Assembly (NCBI RefSeq): GCF_017654485.1 | Contig: NZ_CP061099.1 | Location: forward strand, 1 to 31,285 | Reading direction: 5' to 3' | DNA: 31,285 nt | Source of the DNA: Roseomonas marmotae | GTDB lineage: Bacteria; Pseudomonadota; Alphaproteobacteria; Acetobacterales; Acetobacteraceae | In this document: in pieces, positions 7,649 through 15,022 of the stretch | Position numbering within the stretch: the stretch's first letter is position 1 | Layout of the letters: every line of letters starts with the position of its first letter | Notes under the pieces: model-generated | Databases searched by the model: none | What the model saw: only the letters and a program-made list of their open reading frames with translations | What the model was told of the DNA's origin: nothing | Position numbers and translations under genes: made by a program

Positions 7649-8146
7649 GCGTCGCCCTTACGAGCGTCACTAAGGTCAGCGACCATCAACCCTCACAAGG
7701 CGGCCGTCACCGGACGAGTACGATGATCTCGGCCGGGAATCGATATCCGGCGAAGCTGGGGCAGGCAGGTGCGGTCATCCCACCCGACTACCCGGAGGTG
7801 GAACGCTCGGGCAAGCTGACGGCCGGCCAACCTGACGGTGCCTCAGGGTCTGGTCGGAAGTCAGCAGGATCGCCGAGCCAGCCTGATCGCCCTTGATCCC
7901 GCTGCCGATCTGTCAGCTCCGTCGCGCCAAGGTCAGCAAGTTGACGGTGCCCCGCCGACAACCCGATGCTGCTTCTTGGGCTCGTCATCGGACATCGCCC
8001 ACTTCCGACATGGCCACCCTGATGCCACACGCTGTGGTTACGTGGCGGCCTCGACGGACACGACCTTCCTCTTCCACTCCGCCAGCGCCCAATGTCTATT
8101 GGATCGATCTGACCGAGATCAGTTTCGGCCGACGCCGCCGTACTGA
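7649..8146. other. 498-bp stretch without a recognisable gene
   Basis: Several short overlapping open frames exist on both strands, but none shows a family motif, signal peptide or convincing ribosome-binding site. It may be the remains of a gene or the 3' flank of the thiocyanate island. No terminator with a T-run was seen after the exporter gene that ends at 8147. Confidence 0.4.
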
Positions 8147-8959
8147 TCAGACGTAGAGACGCCGCAAAAGATCAATGCCCACGACAATGAGCAGAATCGC
8201 GTAGATGAGCTGCAATGTCTGCTCGTTCATCTTGTGGCTGACTCTCACGCCGATCGGCGCGGCAATCATGACTATCGGCATCATCACGAGGAAAATGACA
8301 ATGTCGACATAGCCGAGCGAGTAAGACGGCAGATCCTTGGCGTTCCAGCCGCCGATGATAGATCCGATTGCGCCCACCGTGCCAGTGATCAGACCGGTCG
8401 CGGCCGAAATCGCCATCGCACGTTCCAGATGCATGTTGAAGGCCGAGAGGATCGGTGTTGTTAGTGTGCCGCCGCTGGTGCCGGTCATCGCAGCGATGAA
8501 GCCGACAACCGAGGAGATACCAACCATCTTTGCACCCTTCGGCGGCTCCTGACCGAAGGAAAAGCGCCCACGACTGAACGCAATGTAGAAACCTACTAGA
8601 ATGATATATGTCGAGAACAGAGCTTGCAAAATTTCGGTCGAGCCGAATGGCAGCAGGATCGATCCGATGGCAACGCCGATAAGAAGGCCGATGGACCAGG
8701 TCTTGAATAACCCCAAATCGAGATCGCCGAGCTTGTAGTGCTTGCGGCTCGAAGCGATTGCGCTCGGTATGACGAGTGCCATTGAGGTCGCGGTTGCTAC
8801 ATGCATTATCACCGGATGGGCGAGGCCGAGCCAGGGGAACAGATAGATGAAGATCGGCATGCGGATGGTGCCTCCACCGATACCGAACAGGCCCGCGACG
8901 AAGCCGGATACCAGACCAACCACTGCGAAAATGATGATGCGTAGCAGGAGGTCATCCAT
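8147..8959 (-). CDS. TauE/SafE-family sulfur oxyanion/sulfonate exporter
   Basis: A 270-residue polytopic membrane protein with about eight hydrophobic segments. Family landmarks are FVAGLFGIGGGTIRMPIF near residues 21-38 and the paired repeat MTGTSGGTLTTPILSAF in the second half; glycine-rich loops preceding a proline are typical of TauE/SafE (DUF81). Members export sulfite, sulfoacetate or related anions. The start ATG 8959 gives the normal N terminus (MDDLLLRIIIFAVVGLVSG). It is the last gene of the minus-strand series that begins with thiocyanate hydrolase, about 330 bp behind its upstream neighbour. Removal of sulfite or a similar anion from carbonyl sulfide breakdown is a reasonable but inferred role. 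Confidence 0.88.
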   Translation of the reverse strand: MDDLLLRIIIFAVVGLVSGFVAGLFGIGGGTIRMPIFIYLFPWLGLAHPVIMHVATATSMALVIPSAIASSRKHYKLGDLDLGLFKTWSIGLLIGVAIGSILLPFGSTEILQALFSTYIILVGFYIAFSRGRFSFGQEPPKGAKMVGISSVVGFIAAMTGTSGGTLTTPILSAFNMHLERAMAISAATGLITGTVGAIGSIIGGWNAKDLPSYSLGYVDIVIFLVMMPIVMIAAPIGVRVSHKMNEQTLQLIYAILLIVVGIDLLRRLYV

Positions 8960-9288
8960 GGCGTGGTGTGCCTCTCCTCTTGACCGAGGGCGCGGTGGTG
9001 CGTGGTGATCGGCTGCCTTGAGCGGCGTTCGAGCCCAAGAGGTAACCGGCCCGCAACCACCCTGAGCTACCGGTGATTTCCAGGTGGGGCGACAACTATA
9101 ATGAGCGTCGCTCGCCAATTCACGCGTACAGCTTATGCCGCCAATCTCACGGCAACGGCTGCCCGATTACGAAACCCTGACCGATCTCCGCCGATCGCCC
9201 GTTGCTCACCCGGTCTGCGCCAAGCTCTGCTGAGATGCAGTTGCATGACGGACCCGGTCAAAGCACGGAACGCGCATGCGCCATCGAC
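8960..9288. other. 329-bp intergenic region upstream of the exporter
   Basis: I see no gene here. The region must hold the exporter's own promoter if it is not read from the upstream genes. No clear hairpin or repeated motif stood out. Confidence 0.35.
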
Positions 9289-9600
9289 TTACTGGTCTCT
9301 GAAGCATGCAATGTGGAACGAACGGCGCGCAGGCTTGCCGCTCACGTCATATGTGTGCACCTGCATCTGGCTCGGGTCTCGAGTCAGCCCCACTGTAATA
9401 AAGCCAGGCTGGACATCCTCTTCCATAGCGCTGCCGATCGTGCCGGCAAAATTCGTCTTGGCGTCGCCCTGGAGCGGGATTTTCCAAGTGATCAGATATT
9501 CATTTTCTCCCTTCATTTCGCATTTGTCGATCATATAGCCACGGGCGATCGTGCCATCCGATTTGATGACGCACGCCAACCGGTTTTCGAACTTTGTCAT
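9289..9600 (-). CDS. Small protein of unknown function in the thiocyanate locus
   Basis: A 103-residue soluble-looking protein (MTKFENRLACVIKSDG...). It has no signal peptide or membrane segment. Alternating hydrophobic residues suggest a mostly beta fold (EYLITWKIPLQ, GFITVGLTRD, MQVHTYDV). Cysteines are at about 10, 27 and 99 and do not form an obvious metal site. It lies 6 bp after the preceding gene and shares its strand, so the two are co-transcribed. I do not recognise the family. Its position between cobalt uptake and a sulfur-anion exporter suggests a role in thiocyanate or carbonyl sulfide metabolism, which is only inference. Confidence 0.65.
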   Translation of the reverse strand: MTKFENRLACVIKSDGTIARGYMIDKCEMKGENEYLITWKIPLQGDAKTNFAGTIGSAMEEDVQPGFITVGLTRDPSQMQVHTYDVSGKPARRSFHIACFRDQ

Positions 9601-9606
9601 GGCTTT

Positions 9607-9915
9607 TCACCTGTTGTCTGAAGGTTCAGAAAGGGAGGCGGGATCTCCTGCCTCGGTGATCGCGCGCCGGACATCCCGGCTTGTAAGATGGAAGTTCTGT
9701 TCCATCGCTAGGTTGGCGGTTCGGATCTTTGCCCGGGACGCTCGCTCAAAGGCCTCCCTATGGACCCGAAAATAGACCTCGCATCCTTCCTGACTCACGT
9801 CCCCGCTTATGGAACGGAAGGCTAGGCGGTGGATGAAACAGGAGCCCTCATGCCCGTTTGGCCTGAACACCAGAGCTTCAATGTCATGCCGCCATGTCAG
9901 GTCATCGGCCGCCAT
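9607..9915 (-). CDS. Small protein of unknown function in the thiocyanate locus
   Basis: A 102-residue soluble protein (MAADDLTWRHDIEALVFRPN...). It has a compact first half with GSCFIHRLAFRSISG and a helical second half (REAFERASRAKIRTANLAMEQNFHLTSRDVRRAI), like a small stand-alone domain of DUF1488-type size. I cannot assign it. AAGGACGAGGC precedes ATG 9915. It is tightly linked to the next small gene. About 180 bp separates it from the end of cbtA, and no strong terminator is evident between them. Confidence 0.65.
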   Translation of the reverse strand: MAADDLTWRHDIEALVFRPNGHEGSCFIHRLAFRSISGDVSQEGCEVYFRVHREAFERASRAKIRTANLAMEQNFHLTSRDVRRAITEAGDPASLSEPSDNR

Positions 9916-10096
9916 GCCTCGTCCTTTCCAGGAGGGAAACTCTCATGATTCAGCCCATCGTCTCGCAGTGCGCTGCGAAATACCTCCATCCGTCCCACAC
10001 CACGTCCACTAGCGGCGCCTGGTCCGAAACAGCACAGCGCTTAGACGGACGCTGTACAAAGCCCGGTAGGCAAATGCCGGCGCAAACATGCCTGCC

Positions 10097-10822
10097 TTAT
10101 TCAGTCGCTCGCACGCGCGAGCGTGCAAAGCCAGCAACGCCGCCGAGAACGACCCAGAAAACGAAGCTGGTCACGGAGGCCATCACGACGAAAGCTTGTG
10201 CCAATGAGTGGGGAACCGGAGACTCGAAGCTTTCGGGCTGAGGAGCGCCCACAAGGTGCGGGGCGATGAGGAGTGAGACCGCCAGAATGGCAAGCGGCAA
10301 TGACCGTTTGAAGACTAGTAGAGCAAGGCCGATGCCGGTGGCCAAAGCCGTTGCGCTCCACCAGATCTGGCGTTGGACCAAATCCGCAGCAGGCATAGCC
10401 GGGAGCTCGGGCGGTAGGCCAAGGCCCGGTGCAAGCGTGAAAACAGTGAAGCCTGCCAGGCCCCAGAAAACGCCCTGACGCCAGCCGGTCATGCCCCCCG
10501 TCAGTTCCGATGCGGCCACGAGAAGCAGCGCGAATCCGATAGCCGTCACAATGTTGGCGAGAGCCGTAAAGACGGAGCGCTCGAGGCCATCCCTGGGGGC
10601 CCAACCCGCTTCCTCGTGATCGTGAGAGTGGGACGAGTCTGCTGCATCCGACGCGATGGCATTGTCCTGAGAAGCGTGATCATGAGCCGGCCCCGCGGCC
10701 TCGAACGTTTCCGCCCTCAGGATCAAGGGAACGGTGCCGGCATATTGCATGGCGGTCATCGCGAGGCCCGCCACGAATCCTGCGAGCGCGGCGATGAAGA
10801 CGATGTTACGGAGGATTGCCAT
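10097..10822 (-). CDS. cbtA: CbtA cobalt transporter subunit
   Basis: A 241-residue inner-membrane protein with about five hydrophobic segments. The N-terminal helix (ILRNIVFIAALAGFVAGLAMTAMQ) is followed by a histidine-rich loop (AHDHASQDN and SHSHDHEEAGW, residues about 46-73) typical of CbtA. Further on come GLAGFTVFTLAPGLGLPPELPAM and the WW segment QIWWSATALATGIGLALL. CbtA with CbtB forms a proposed cobalt uptake system usually controlled by cobalamin riboswitches. It begins 12 bp after cbtB in the same transcript. Here it would feed cobalt to the thiocyanate hydrolase encoded just upstream; this link is inferred from position and cofactor need. Confidence 0.92.
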   Translation of the reverse strand: MAILRNIVFIAALAGFVAGLAMTAMQYAGTVPLILRAETFEAAGPAHDHASQDNAIASDAADSSHSHDHEEAGWAPRDGLERSVFTALANIVTAIGFALLLVAASELTGGMTGWRQGVFWGLAGFTVFTLAPGLGLPPELPAMPAADLVQRQIWWSATALATGIGLALLVFKRSLPLAILAVSLLIAPHLVGAPQPESFESPVPHSLAQAFVVMASVTSFVFWVVLGGVAGFARSRVRATE

Positions 10823-10834
10823 CGTGCAAAATCC

Positions 10835-11029
10835 TCAGTGGCAGGGGAAGCCGAGCGAGTGGCGCACATCATGCGCCGCGTTGTGGATCGCTTCGATATG
10901 CGAGAGGCCGGCGCCACCAATGACGAAAAGGCCAAGAAAGGCGGCGCAAACCACCTGGATGAACCATGAAGATGTGGGCGACGACAGGGCCGCCGACTGG
11001 ACTGGCAGATGAGTCTGATGAGTGTGCAT
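10835..11029 (-). CDS. cbtB: CbtB cobalt transporter subunit
   Basis: A 64-residue protein with one membrane segment (FIQVVCAAFLGLFVIGGAGL) and the family's C-terminal histidine motif HNAAHDVRHSLGFPCH. That pattern (H-x3-H-x3-H ... C-H) is nearly diagnostic of CbtB and probably binds cobalt. The start is ATG 11029 behind AAAGGA. It is the first gene after the probable cobalamin riboswitch and pairs with cbtA. Confidence 0.92.
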   Translation of the reverse strand: MHTHQTHLPVQSAALSSPTSSWFIQVVCAAFLGLFVIGGAGLSHIEAIHNAAHDVRHSLGFPCH

Positions 11030-11077
11030 GATTTATCCTTTATTTATCCATCGCCCTCAATCCGAGGACTTTGTGAC

Positions 11078-11240
11078 GGTTTTACATGCCGGCAGGTCTC
11101 GTGGCTCATGGATCAGCGCATTTCCTCTTGCCTTGCAGGAAACCCGACGCCGGAAAGCAGGTCCTGCGCGTAAGTCTGCGGAAGCTGATCGCCCATCGCG
11201 AGGTGGGCAATTGCCGCGCAGGGTGCCTCAGTAGGAGAGG
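11078..11240 (-). ncRNA. Probable cobalamin riboswitch upstream of cbtBA
   Basis: Read on the minus strand, the leader contains GATCCATGAGCCACGAGACC followed by TGCCGGC. This closely matches the conserved 3' part of cobalamin riboswitches (GATCC..GAGCCAGGAGACCTGCCGGC), with one change in the core. Upstream CTTCCGCAGACTTACGCGC resembles the CCCGCAACTGTAAGCGG core, and GCCCA...TGGGC forms a small stem in the expected place. The 5' half is more divergent than a textbook example, so it may be a variant or partly decayed. It lies about 50 nt upstream of cbtB. If functional, adenosylcobalamin or another B12 form would lower cobalt uptake. Confidence 0.7.
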
Positions 11241-11314
11241 CCCTGCGCATGCGACGCGTATAGCGTGAGAACAATGGATCGCCATAATCTGGTCTACCTC
11301 CATTGGCGCTGTTC

Positions 11315-11695
11315 CTAAACAGCTTCAAGCCGCACTCGGACGGTACGCATTCGACGGGCGAGTTCCTCTTCGGTCACGAGCCCGCGGCTGAGCATGATAT
11401 GAGCGAGTGTCAGAAGCTGTCGTTCCGGATTCGGAATCGCGCTGTACACTGTCTCAAGCTCATCCTCGGCGTGCCGCCGCTCCAAGTTATCAAGAGCCCC
11501 ACCCGCTGATAGACAGTCGCAGGTTGCGTCGAGGCATACCTTCCATGGCGGTACTGGCTCGGTAACACACCAACGCGGCGCAAGCTTGGCCCAGGTTTGA
11601 TCCTCGTTTCGTATGGATTCGAGTAACGCTATGCGACTAAGGTCGACGTACTGCCCTTCGGTCTGCCCTTGAATGCTGCCGCTCTCCGCGCTCAT
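11315..11695 (-). CDS. Probable cobalt chaperone/activator of thiocyanate hydrolase (P15K-like)
   Basis: A 126-residue protein whose ATG overlaps the gamma-subunit stop by 4 bp (ATGA), indicating translational coupling. The middle carries RWCVTEPVPPWKVCLDATCDC (C43, C54, C59, C61), a plausible metal-binding cluster. The helical tail RQLLTLAHIMLSRGLVTEEELARR resembles the N-terminal helices of nitrile hydratase beta subunits. In Thiobacillus thioparus a ~15-kDa protein (P15K) downstream of scnC delivers cobalt to the enzyme; size, place and fold trend agree. I assign it by context plus partial similarity, so the family is likely but not proven. The four cysteines would be the first residues to test. 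Confidence 0.65.
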   Translation of the reverse strand: MSAESGSIQGQTEGQYVDLSRIALLESIRNEDQTWAKLAPRWCVTEPVPPWKVCLDATCDCLSAGGALDNLERRHAEDELETVYSAIPNPERQLLTLAHIMLSRGLVTEEELARRMRTVRVRLEAV

Positions 11696-12453
11696 TGTGC
11701 GGCCCCCTGGGGTCTGCCCCCGCTTTGGACTGGCCGTTTGGCCTTGTAGATCGGCCGAGGACCGTCTGATGTCCTGCCGGGCCGCGGCAGGGCAATGCCG
11801 ATCATGCAGTCGCGAGTGACGATTTCAGCGAGTTGCTCCTCCGTCCAGCCCTCGGTGCCCGCAGGCCTCACGGGAAGGACCATAAAGCGGCTTTTTGCGT
11901 TGGAGTCCTCAACCCGCAGCTCGACCTCGGGCGGGAGAATCAATCCGAACTCCGCCAGCACCTGACGCGGCCAGCGGACTATCCTGCGACGGTAGTTGGG
12001 CGCACGGTACCAATAAGGCGAGTGGCCGAGCAACGGCCGCGGATAACATGAGCAGAGAGTGCACACGATCACATGATGCACCGTCGGCGTATCTTCGAGT
12101 ACGGTCAGGTGCATGTAGTCGCTTGTGGTCCCGAAGCCAGTAGGTTCGGCCCAGTCGACGCCGACCTCCTTGCTGGCAGCGAGGGGATCGGCAAATACCC
12201 GGGACTTGTATGCCGGGTCAGTCCAGGCCTTTGCGACCATGCGCGAGCCTGCGGCCGGCGACCTCGCGTCGTTCCATTCGGAGAACACGCGGTGATCTTC
12301 GGCGGTAAAAAAGCCTTTATCGATCGCCAGCTCGCGGACGGCGAGTTCGAGAACTTCGAAGTCGGAAATCTCATCGACCATCGGTGCCGCCGGATGGTCG
12401 TGGCCGCCGTGCTCCGAATGGTCGTGGCCGTCGTGCTTATGGTCTTCTGACAT
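11692..12453 (-). CDS. scnC: Thiocyanate hydrolase gamma subunit (cobalt-binding)
   Basis: A 253-residue catalytic subunit of the nitrile hydratase alpha/SCNase gamma family. The metal claw VCTLCSCYPRPLLG has cysteines at 131, 134 and 136; in this family two are oxidised to sulfinic/sulfenic forms and hold low-spin Co(III). Threonine in CTLC points to cobalt (iron enzymes have serine). CYPRPLLG and the following PNYRRRIVRWPRQVL are thiocyanate-hydrolase-like, whereas nitrile hydratases have CTPWPVLGLPPDWYK. The C-terminal WTEEQLAEIVTRDCMIGIALP is also family-typical. The first 25 residues are a histidine-rich tail (HDGHDHSEHGGHDH) that may bind metal. The reaction is thiocyanate plus water to carbonyl sulfide and ammonia, in the cytoplasm. 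It lies 36 bp after the fused beta-alpha gene. Confidence 0.9.
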   Translation of the reverse strand: MSEDHKHDGHDHSEHGGHDHPAAPMVDEISDFEVLELAVRELAIDKGFFTAEDHRVFSEWNDARSPAAGSRMVAKAWTDPAYKSRVFADPLAASKEVGVDWAEPTGFGTTSDYMHLTVLEDTPTVHHVIVCTLCSCYPRPLLGHSPYWYRAPNYRRRIVRWPRQVLAEFGLILPPEVELRVEDSNAKSRFMVLPVRPAGTEGWTEEQLAEIVTRDCMIGIALPRPGRTSDGPRPIYKAKRPVQSGGRPQGAAQ

Positions 12454-12489
12454 GTTCTGCCCTTTTCTGTGGATAGGTCCGTGCTTCAG

Positions 12490-13341
12490 TCAGTTCGCGG
12501 GTTCGAGCCACATATCCGGGTATTCGCTCTGAAGGGTATCGTTCTCGAACGGGTACTCCGCCCAAAGATCCTTCTGCTGAAACCGGACGATGTAGTACTG
12601 CTCCTGCGGGGCGTCGTAGCGCTCCCAGGCCTCGTCGGCGGGAATGAGGTCCGGGTATGTCAGGGCAGCGATCGTCCCGGTCATGTTCCGGGCGTACATC
12701 TGGGTACGGGTATAGAAGATCGCCGGCAGATCTTTCACTCGAACGCGGTCGCCAACCTTGAAGCGGGCAGGCTGGATTTTACCAGTGCCCTCCCATGGAG
12801 CCTTGGGCCCATAGTTAGGGCCGTTCCCGGTTCCGGTTTTACCGGTCCCGGTGTTGGTGGTAACGTTGGTCTGAGCGCCGGCGCTAATGTTTGACGTAGC
12901 GTGCCCTTCGCGTTGAGCGTTCACGCCCAACCTTTTCCTGATCTCTCCGATTTTCTCCTGCAGCTCGATCAGCGAAACGTATTTTTTGTCGACAAGCATT
13001 TTCGCAGCGCCCCAGATCCAGCGCGCGTTGTAGGGAAAGTTGTAATAGAGCGTTAAACCGATATCGTTGGCATAGATCCGGCGCCGTTCTTCGGCGTTCC
13101 ACAAGCCCCTGAAGCCGAGGACCTCGCAGGTGATGTAGACGTTGTTCTCCCACTCCTCGTCCTCTTTTTCTTCGAATATCTGAGGCGCGGCGGCCTGCCC
13201 CCCGACATCGTGCGGGGGCCATATAAGGGCCTCGTACCGGATATGCGGGACCTCGTACGGCCAGTCCTGCTCCTGATGGATTGTCGGCCTCAGCTGGGTG
13301 CCGGTTTCGTAAATGTGGCGGGTTTCGCTCGGTGATGGCAT
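12490..13341 (-). CDS. Fused thiocyanate hydrolase beta-alpha subunits
   Basis: A 283-residue protein. Residues 1-140 match the SCNase beta (ScnA) type: IYETGTQLRPTIH, WPYEVPHIRYEALIWPPHDVGG, FEEKEDEEWENNVYITCEVLG, FRGLWNAEERRRIY. Residues 193-283 are the SH3-like alpha (ScnB) type: FKVGDRVRVKDLPAIFYTRTQ, GTIAALTYPDL, QKDLWAEY and DTLQSEYPDMWLEP. Residues 141-190 are a Thr/Asn/Gly-rich linker. In Thiobacillus thioparus the two subunits are separate genes. The fusion restores the domain order of a nitrile hydratase beta subunit. ATG 13341 follows GGAGAAA. This is the first gene of the operon, so the leader repeats upstream probably control it. Confidence 0.85.
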   Translation of the reverse strand: MPSPSETRHIYETGTQLRPTIHQEQDWPYEVPHIRYEALIWPPHDVGGQAAAPQIFEEKEDEEWENNVYITCEVLGFRGLWNAEERRRIYANDIGLTLYYNFPYNARWIWGAAKMLVDKKYVSLIELQEKIGEIRKRLGVNAQREGHATSNISAGAQTNVTTNTGTGKTGTGNGPNYGPKAPWEGTGKIQPARFKVGDRVRVKDLPAIFYTRTQMYARNMTGTIAALTYPDLIPADEAWERYDAPQEQYYIVRFQQKDLWAEYPFENDTLQSEYPDMWLEPAN

Positions 13342-13518
13342 CGCGCTTTCTCCGTTGTTTCTCGAGTTGAGACAGGCGGCTCTGCATCGGTCGCGACAAT
13401 CGGCTTAGCGGTTGCAAGATGTGGCGTCGTCAGCCTGATCTCGCATGGCGCAGCCTCGCTTGCGCCGCAGTCGATTTTTGTCTCGTAACGACGCTTTAAC
13501 AAAACGATATATTTTCTA

Positions 13519-13555
13519 CTTTGTGCGAGTCAATTTTCTTTGTACGAGTCAATTT
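13519..13555. promoter_or_regulatory. Tandem 18-bp repeat upstream of the thiocyanate hydrolase operon
   Basis: CTTTGTGCGAGTCAATTT (13519-13536) and CTTTGTACGAGTCAATTT (13538-13555) differ at one base and are 19 bp apart. They lie about 180-215 bp upstream of the first scn gene in an AT-richer stretch. They probably bind a regulator twice; the regulator is unknown. Confidence 0.55.
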
Positions 13556-13602
13556 ACTTGGGATAGTTTAGGTGAAGTTCGGTCGCGGTATCGTGCATTA
13601 AG

Positions 13603-14146
13603 CTAACATGCATGTCGTACATGCGTCCGAGATGTGAATGCGCAAGGCTTTATCGTTGTTAACGATATCTCATGTGATCGCCACACGTGCCCGATCAGGG
13701 TTATGCTGCGAAAGTTGCCCGCCGCATTGGACGTTGGATGAATGATGTAAGGCCAGGTGTGAAAGGCCTGAAATCGCATCTGCGCGATACTGCGGCTCCA
13801 TTGCGGTTGAGCCCTGGTCGCCAGGTAACCAGTATGCCCCCGCAGCCTCATGGGTGTAAGCGATAAGTTTAGGCTCAGGACTTCGGTAACGAGGCCTCCT
13901 TCGTCAAGCCAATAATGGCGCGTGAGAGGGGCCGCGCGCACAAGCTGTGCCGCGGCTTCCTGATGGCTCAGGCTCCGGATCACTGCTGCTGCTCCACGCA
14001 TTCCTTCGCCAGGGGTCACCCCCGGGTTTATGCTTCGGTCTGTGGTCAGCTGGAGAGTCCGACGCGCCCATCTGGTAGGCGTGCTCGACTGTAGGTCGGC
14101 AACAGTCCTGACCACGGCGTCATCGGGACCCCGTCCCGGTGGGGAC
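13603..14146 (-). pseudogene. Possible open frame upstream of scn, cut by IS3
   Basis: A minus-strand frame ends at 13603 and stays open back to the IS3 end at 14147. The segment AAAQLVRAAPLTRHYWLDEG and the following LVTEVLSLNLSL have mixed, protein-like composition, but I recognise no family, start codon or ribosome site. It overlaps the palindromes at 13610-13667. It may be the 3' part of a regulator or simply chance. If it is not coding, this 540-bp stretch holds no gene. Confidence 0.25.
13610..13667. promoter_or_regulatory. Two palindromes upstream of the thiocyanate hydrolase operon
   Basis: GCATGTCGTACATGC (13610-13624) has 6-bp arms with a 3-bp centre. TATCGTTGTTAACGATA (13651-13667) has perfect 7-bp arms with a 3-bp centre. 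Both look like dimer-binding operators rather than terminators, since no T-run follows. Confidence 0.45.
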
Positions 14147-14209
14147 TGACCTGAGCCCCAAGATTTCCGCCAAGGCGAGGTAGAGTCCGTCACCCGTTTG
14201 GAGACGGAC

Positions 14210-14475
14210 ATGAAGCGCGGACGGTTCACGGAAGAGCAGATCATCGGGGTGCTGCGGGAGCAGGAGGCCGGTCTGAAGACGGCGGATCTCTGTCGCAAGC
14301 ACGGGATCTCGGAAGCGACCTTCTATGCCTGGAGGCCAAGTACGGCGGTCTTGGTGTGTCGGAAGCCAAGCGGCTGAAGACGCTTGAGGACGAGAACGGC
14401 AGACTGAAGCGGCTGCTGGCCGAGGCGATGCTGGACAACGCCGTGCTGAAGGACCTCGCCACAAAAAAGTACTGA
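14210..14475 (+). pseudogene. IS3 orfA with a one-base deletion
   Basis: MKRGRFTEEQIIGVLREQEA and then TADLCRKHGISEATFYAW are the HTH of IS3 OrfA. After TFYAW the frame shifts at about 14330, where GAGGCCAAG replaces the expected GAAGGCCAAG-like sequence. The rest (GVSEAKRLKTLEDENGRLKR, LLAEAMLDNAVLKDLATKKY) reads in the -1 frame. ACAAAAAAG near the end is the normal slippery site for the OrfAB fusion. Confidence 0.8.
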
Positions 14476-15022
14476 CGCCCGCGGCCAGGCGGGCGGCGGT
14501 GGCCCATGCCCAGGAGGTGCACGGGATCAGCCAGCGGCGGGCGTGTTTGCTGCTCGGCGCCGACCGGACGTCGATCCGCTACGGAGCCCGGCGTCCTGAC
14601 GATGCGCCGGTTCGGGCAAGGCTGCGGGAACTGGCGGCTGAGCGCCGCCGGTTTGGCTATCGGCGGCTAGGCCTTCTGCTGGCGCGCGAAGGCACGCGGT
14701 TGAACCACAAGAAGCTACGGCGGCTCTATGCCGAGGAGAAGCTGCAGGTGCGGCGTCGGGGTGGCCGGAAGCGGGCTGTGGGCACGCGGGCGCCGATGGT
14801 GTTGCCGCAGGCACCGAACCAGCGCTGGTCGCTGGACTTCGTGTCTGATGCGCTGGCCGATGGGCGACGGTTCCGCATCCTGGCGGTGGTCGACGACTTC
14901 AGCCGTGAGTGCCTGACGCTGGTGGCCGACACTTCGCTGTCGGGCGTCCGGGTGGCCCGCGAACTGGATAGGGTGATGGCGCGCCGAGGCCGTCCCCTGG
15001 TGTGCGTCAGCGACAACGGCAC

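Noticed and set aside
11692..13341. Calling the locus a nitrile hydratase
   Set aside because: The gamma subunit has CYPRPLLG and PNYRRR-type sequence, and the partner has ScnA/ScnB-like sequence; both fit thiocyanate hydrolase better, though a nitrile-active variant cannot be excluded.
13290..13502. A 70-codon minus-strand frame before the fused scn gene
   Set aside because: It overlaps the start of the fused gene in another frame, lacks a good start, and is Thr/Ala/Pro-rich without a motif.
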